This document shows positions 6,831-10,160 of a stretch of 10,160 nucleotides of DNA, piece after piece. The DNA lies in the NCBI GenBank assembly GCA_900552305.1, contig URZD01000072.1, positions 1 to 10,160 on the forward strand, written 5' to 3'. The stretch's first letter is position 1. Each line of letters starts with the position of its first letter. The notes below the pieces were generated by a model, which had not been told where the DNA came from, did not search any database, and worked only from the letters and a program-made list of their open reading frames with translations. Source of the stretch: an uncultured Eubacteriales bacterium. Lineage in GTDB: Bacteria; Bacillota; Clostridia; Monoglobales; Monoglobaceae. The position numbers and the translations under genes are program-made.

Positions 6831-6840
6831 GGGGGGGGGG
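6831..6840 (+). repeat. G10 homopolymer tract inside the CAP/SLH gene
   Basis: Ten consecutive G in the coding strand, encoding GGG(A) in the downstream frame and absent from the corresponding place in the paralog at 8723. Such tracts are prone to slippage. It lies 8 bases after the TAA that ends the upstream frame, so a change in its length alone would not restore the gene. Confidence 0.9.
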
Positions 6841-7070
6841 CGCTGCCGGAGGACGCGTTTGAGATAGAGAAGGAAATACCGCTGCTTACCGGCGATGCGG
6901 CAGCGGCAATTACCGAGGACGACTACGTTGACTACTCGGAGACAAACCCAAACGCACCGACAGACAGCGCTGCGCAGAAAAAGGAAATTGAGGCGGCAAA
7001 AAAAGCAATCAGCGATGCTATTTGGGATTTTGAGGTTTCAAACGATACAAAGGCGAAGGACATAGTAAAT

Positions 7071-8681
7071 ATGGCAAAGGCTGCGCTTCCTGACGGCAGC
7101 GCCGTGACTGTTGGAATTGAAAGCTCGGATTTTAAGCTGACAAAAGCGTCGACTACGGTGGATGGGTCGCTTTCGGCAACGCTCACGCTTGTATGCGGCG
7201 CTATGAGCGTAAGACACGCTGTGGGAAAAACCGTGCCTAAGGTAGTTACCAAAAACTCGGTTTTAATCGAGGAGGACAGAGCGGCGGTAAGTAAAGCGAT
7301 TGATGATATTATCTACACAAACAAAACGACAAAGGAAGATATGCTTGCGGCGGCACAAAAAGCGGTAAAGAACGGCTCAACGGTTGCGTGGAAGGATAAT
7401 TTCGTAAAGAAAAACTCATCGTGGAAAGAGGCGGGCGAGCTTCTTGGGTACCTTGTAATGACCCTTGAGGAAGAAAGCCGCGAGATGCGAATCAGCGAAG
7501 AAATTCCGCAGCTTGCGGAAAAAATGCCGACAGGTATACTCCCTGTAAATAAGAACGAATGGGAAATTCTGATAAGGACAAACATTGAGCGTGCGAAGGT
7601 CGGCGACAACCTTTTAGGTATGGTATTGCCGCTTCAGAAGGCGTGCAACATTCGTGAAGCCGACCTTGAGGAGAGCTTTTCACACACGCGCCCTGACGGA
7701 ACGGAATTCAAAACGGCAATCTCCGATGCGTCTGTGTATAGGGGGTTGGGCGAGAATATAAATAAATGTACGCCGGGGCATGATGACGCGGAGCACGCAA
7801 TGACAAGCTGGATGAACAGTCCGGCTCATAAAGAAAATATTTTGAGATCGAGTTACGATTTTATCGGCGTCGGAAACGACCAGACTCATTCGGTACAGAT
7901 ATTTGCGATAGCAAAGAATCCGATTACATCGGTTACGACCAGTGCGGGGACTATGAATTTTGCGGATGAGGACGCAATGATGAGAGAGTACGCTATCTGC
8001 AAAACGAGTGACGGCATAGAATCATATGTGCCGATTATAGCAGAATCGCTGACAAAGGTTGACGGCGGCTACCAAATGAAGCTCAATTCAACCGTGCCGG
8101 TTATATTCACAATCGGGGACGGCAAGACAAACGCAAATACAAACACAAGCGTGAAGCCGAACACCGGCGGCACATCCTTTATTGACGTAAAGGCGGGCGA
8201 TTACTTTGAAAGCTCGGTAAAGTGGGCGGTTGAAAAAAAGATTACAACAGGCACGACGGCGACAACATTCTCGCCGGAGGATACCTGCACAAGAGCGCAG
8301 ATATTGACATTCCTGTGGCGCGCACAAGGTTCACCCAAGGCGAGCGGCAAAAATCCGTTCAGCGACGTTTCGGCGAACGACTATTTCTATGACGCGGCGG
8401 TATGGGCAAACGAAAAGGGAATGGTTGACGGCGGAAAATTCCTCGGCGATACGCCGTGTACGCGTTCGTCAACGGTGACATATATCTGGCAGTCGTCCGA
8501 CTCGCCCGACGCGGCAAGCACAGGCGCGTTTGGGGACGTTGCGGCGGACTATGCAAAGGCTGTTGCGTGGGCTGTAGCACAGGGAATTACAAGCGGTACG
8601 TCGGCAACGACATTCTCACCCGACGAGATATGCAGCCGCGCTCAGATTGTAACTCTGCTTTACAGAGCAATTAGCAAGTAA
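7071..8681 (+). CDS. C-terminal part of the CAP/SLH surface protein (modules, CAP domain, three SLH domains)
   Basis: ATG 7071 is only the first start codon after the frameshift. It lies inside module 2, where DIVNMAKAALPDGS aligns with DILSKARAAVKNGT of the paralog, and there is no signal peptide, so it is not the native start; the frame is open back to 6816. Numbered from 7071 (536 residues): end of module 2 (1-60); module 3 (66-148); CAP/SCP domain (about 162-278) with SHTRPDG (H205), GENI (E228) and SPAHKENIL (H253), the conserved cavity residues of bacterial CAP proteins; a Thr/Asn-rich spacer; SLH repeats from 8178, 8358 and 8529. The SLH binding motifs read CTRAQ, CTRSS and CSRAQ. SLH triplets hold proteins to pyruvylated secondary wall polymer. 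CAP domains are secreted modules of mostly unknown activity in bacteria. Confidence 0.88.
   Translation: MAKAALPDGSAVTVGIESSDFKLTKASTTVDGSLSATLTLVCGAMSVRHAVGKTVPKVVTKNSVLIEEDRAAVSKAIDDIIYTNKTTKEDMLAAAQKAVKNGSTVAWKDNFVKKNSSWKEAGELLGYLVMTLEEESREMRISEEIPQLAEKMPTGILPVNKNEWEILIRTNIERAKVGDNLLGMVLPLQKACNIREADLEESFSHTRPDGTEFKTAISDASVYRGLGENINKCTPGHDDAEHAMTSWMNSPAHKENILRSSYDFIGVGNDQTHSVQIFAIAKNPITSVTTSAGTMNFADEDAMMREYAICKTSDGIESYVPIIAESLTKVDGGYQMKLNSTVPVIFTIGDGKTNANTNTSVKPNTGGTSFIDVKAGDYFESSVKWAVEKKITTGTTATTFSPEDTCTRAQILTFLWRAQGSPKASGKNPFSDVSANDYFYDAAVWANEKGMVDGGKFLGDTPCTRSSTVTYIWQSSDSPDAASTGAFGDVAADYAKAVAWAVAQGITSGTSATTFSPDEICSRAQIVTLLYRAISK
8221..8340 (+). repeat. SLH1-coding direct repeat, copy A
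   Basis: About 80 % identical by eye to 9507-9626 in the neighbouring gene, 1286 bases downstream in the same orientation. Exact 20-base matches include ACCTGCACAAGAGCGCAGAT and ACATTCCTGTGGCGCGCACA. It reflects duplication of the SLH-encoding end. Confidence 0.8.
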
Positions 8682-8722
8682 AAAAATTAAAATTTATATA
8701 TTAAAGAAAAGGGGAACAAAAA

Positions 8723-9973
8723 ATGTTAAAAAGAATTTTAAGTGTGTTACTCGCAGTTTGTATGCTTGCGGCGTTTGTGTCGGTGCCGGCATTTGCCGCA
8801 ACCGATTACGATTTGCAGGTAAAGGATGCAATCAAGGCAATCAGAGCGTTGGAAAAAGGCGAAAAAACGGGAACCTTCTTCAACGACATGACAATGGACG
8901 AGTTTTTAAGAGAAGCGACAAAGGCTCTGCCGGAGAACAGCAGGGTTACGCTTTCATTCAGCAAGGAAGCGGACTACCGTATCTACAATGCGTCAAGCCA
9001 AAAGGACGGCAGCATTTTTGCAAATATCTGCTTCACCTGCGACACATATACACAGCATGATATGTTCACAATAAAGCTGCCCATGCTCACGGGCGACGCT
9101 GCGGCAAACAATGCCGATGTGGAAAAGCTGGCAGAGGACAGAGCGGCGGTTTCAAATGCTTTCAAGAATATTTCACTTGAAAACTCAACAACTATCGAGG
9201 ACATTTTGAGCAAGGCAAGAGCTGCCGTTAAGAACGGAACGGTTGTTGAGGACGCAGGCGATTTCACGAAGGTTGAATCGACAGAGAAAAAGCTCGGTTC
9301 AATTAAGGTAACGCTTAACCTTACTCTTAACAATGAAAAAGCAACCGTAAAGGTAAACAATGCCGTACGTCTTGTTGAGGCAACACCCGAGAAAACAGAA
9401 ACAAAGACCGATGAAAACACAGACGGTAAGACTGAAACAGAGGTAAAGCCTGCCGATGTTAATTTTGCTGACGTAGCGGCTGACGCATACTATGCAAATG
9501 CAGTAAAGTGGGCGGTTGAAAAGGGTATCACGACAGGAACGTCGGCAACGACATTCTCACCGTCTGAGACCTGCACAAGAGCGCAGATTCTTACATTCCT
9601 GTGGCGCGCACAGGGTTCGCCGAAGTCGGAGGACGGAAATCCGTTCACTGATGTAAGCGCTGATGATTACTACTGTGAGGCGGCAGCATGGGCAAACGAT
9701 TACGATATGATTGATGACGTTCGCTTTGGCGCAGACACGCCTTGTACACGTGAGTCGACCGTTACATATATCTGGAAGAGCATGGGAATGCCCGCTGCAA
9801 CAACCGAAAGCACGTTCACAGACGTTGCGGAGGACGCGGAATACGCAGAAGCGGTAGCATGGGCGGTTGAAAACGGTGTTACAAGCGGAACATCGGCAAC
9901 GACCTTCTCGCCGAACGACATCTGTGACCGCGGTCAGATTGTGACATTCCTTAGTCGTGCAATTAACAAATAA
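8723..9973 (+). CDS. Secreted SLH-domain surface protein, paralog of the preceding gene without CAP domain
   Basis: Intact 416-residue protein. A signal peptide (KR at 3-4, hydrophobic core, likely cleavage after AFA near residue 25) is followed by two copies of the repeated module (about 32-128 and 138-222). A charged Thr/Glu/Lys linker (about 222-243, with KTETKTDENTDGKTETE) leads to three SLH repeats starting at residues 248, 308 and 365, with motifs CTRAQ, CTRES and CDRGQ. It should sit on the cell wall, held by SLH binding to secondary wall polymer; no enzyme domain is visible. AAAGGGG (8708-8714) lies eight bases before the ATG. Only 41 AT-rich bases separate it from the CAP/SLH gene, so the two are probably co-transcribed, though the AT-rich gap could hold a promoter. 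The module EDRAAVSNAF nearly repeats EDRAAVSKAI of the neighbour, showing tandem duplication. Confidence 0.92.
   Translation: MLKRILSVLLAVCMLAAFVSVPAFAATDYDLQVKDAIKAIRALEKGEKTGTFFNDMTMDEFLREATKALPENSRVTLSFSKEADYRIYNASSQKDGSIFANICFTCDTYTQHDMFTIKLPMLTGDAAANNADVEKLAEDRAAVSNAFKNISLENSTTIEDILSKARAAVKNGTVVEDAGDFTKVESTEKKLGSIKVTLNLTLNNEKATVKVNNAVRLVEATPEKTETKTDENTDGKTETEVKPADVNFADVAADAYYANAVKWAVEKGITTGTSATTFSPSETCTRAQILTFLWRAQGSPKSEDGNPFTDVSADDYYCEAAAWANDYDMIDDVRFGADTPCTRESTVTYIWKSMGMPAATTESTFTDVAEDAEYAEAVAWAVENGVTSGTSATTFSPNDICDRGQIVTFLSRAINK
9507..9626 (+). repeat. SLH1-coding direct repeat, copy B
   Basis: Partner of copy A at 8221-8340 in the preceding gene. Recombination between the two would delete about 1.3 kb and fuse the CAP-containing N-terminus to the SLH end of this gene in frame. 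Confidence 0.8.
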
Positions 9974-10022
9974 TTTTCAGCCGATAAAGGCACAGCGATA
10001 CAGGGTTGGAAATTTATTATAA

Positions 10023-10053
10023 AAAGCCTTGGCATAAAAATGAGCGCGGCTTT
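10023..10053. terminator. Weak hairpin after the SLH gene
   Basis: AAAGCC (10023-10028) pairs with GGCTTT (10048-10053) with a 19-base loop. On the plus strand it is followed by A, not T; on the minus strand the stem is followed by TTATAATAAA. It may end a convergent minus-strand transcript from outside the window, or act weakly for the surface operon. Confidence 0.3.
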
Positions 10054-10124
10054 AAAAAAATAGCAAAACATTCGCAGGTAAGCAGCAAAATAGCCTACCG
10101 CGGACACGGTAAATTTACCCATTA

Positions 10125-10159
10125 TTGCCGACTGCGGCAACGGCTGGCGTCAGCTTTTT
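10125..10159 (+). terminator. Possible intrinsic terminator at window edge
   Basis: TTGCCG (10125-10130) pairs with CGGCAA (10135-10140) over a four-base loop. Immediately after, GCTG (10143-10146) pairs with CAGC (10151-10154), followed by TTTTT (10155-10159). It is the first T-tract hairpin after the SLH gene, but the window ends here and the second stem is short. Confidence 0.35.
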
Positions 10160-10160
10160 C

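Larger units (their letters stand above)
6484..8681 (+). pseudogene. Frameshifted CAP-domain, SLH-anchored surface protein (complete locus)
   Basis: Read as one gene with a single -1 shift, this encodes about 730 residues: signal peptide, three copies of an ~80-95-residue module (about 6592-6880, 6970-7245, 7270-7515), a CAP/SCP domain (about 7554-7905), a spacer and three SLH domains. The frame from 6484 stops at TAA 6820; the downstream frame is open from just after TGA 6813-6815, so the shift must fall in roughly 6813-6822. Proof that both sides are coding: the downstream protein at 8723 has LPMLTGDAAAN where this locus, after the break, has IPLLTGDAAAA, and before the break DGSIFANI aligns with TGKVTAAG. 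The site is not a recognisable slippery heptamer. The first ATG at 5' is coupled to the pseudo-kinase, with AAGGAG (6467-6472) upstream. Cause (mutation, switching or sequence error) is undecided. Confidence 0.8.

Noticed and set aside
6813..6840. Programmed -1 ribosomal frameshift
   Set aside because: No X-XXY-YYZ slippery heptamer occurs in the window where the shift must happen, and the paralog needs no shift; mutation or sequence error is more likely.
9934..10140. 68-codon minus-strand ORF at the right edge
   Set aside because: It overlaps the end of the SLH gene and hairpin-rich non-coding sequence; hydrophobic by chance, no clear ribosome binding site or homology.

Overview
The window looks like chromosome of an anaerobic Gram-positive bacterium of the class Clostridia, most like the gut Oscillospiraceae/Ruminococcaceae. 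This is inferred from AGGAG-type ribosome binding sites, sigma-A-like promoters, the LytTR/GHKL two-component pair, the LemA-DUF2207 pair, and secreted proteins ending in three S-layer homology (SLH) domains of the TRAQ type. No tRNA, rRNA, CRISPR array, transposase, integrase or phage gene was seen. All supported genes lie on the plus strand.

Layout. (1) 1-497: C-terminal part of an AraC-family regulator whose start lies outside the window. (2) 498-783: non-coding, with a degenerate array of about 43-bp GC-rich repeats (two units form the same hairpin), then a promoter. (3) 784-2753: LytTR response regulator and its GHKL (AgrC-like) membrane kinase, overlapping by one base and closed by a nested-hairpin terminator. 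(4) 2847-5293: a 14-bp direct repeat with a 20-bp period sits just upstream of a good promoter for a LemA-family gene. A DUF2207 membrane protein gene follows, separated by two hairpins. (5) 5347-9973: a possible 9-codon leader ORF with a hairpin, then a membrane protein that reads as a decayed GHKL kinase (no phosphoacceptor region, no N-box Asn, no G-box). Its stop overlaps the start of a secreted CAP/SLH surface protein. A paralogous SLH surface protein without the CAP domain comes next. (6) 9974-10160: non-coding, with small palindromes and weak terminator-like hairpins.

The CAP/SLH gene is not intact as written. Its signal-peptide part (6484-6822) and the rest (open from 6816 to 8681) are in different frames. 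The break lies within a few bases and just upstream of a run of ten G. Comparison with the downstream paralog shows both sides are genuine coding sequence, so this is a real frameshift, a switchable locus or a sequence error.

How the genes may work together (inference): the intact two-component pair may control the LemA-DUF2207 operon through the 20-bp-period repeat. The pseudo-kinase, coupled by overlap to two cell-wall-anchored proteins built from a shared repeated module of about 80-95 residues, forms a separate membrane/surface cassette. That cassette is the most unusual part of the window.
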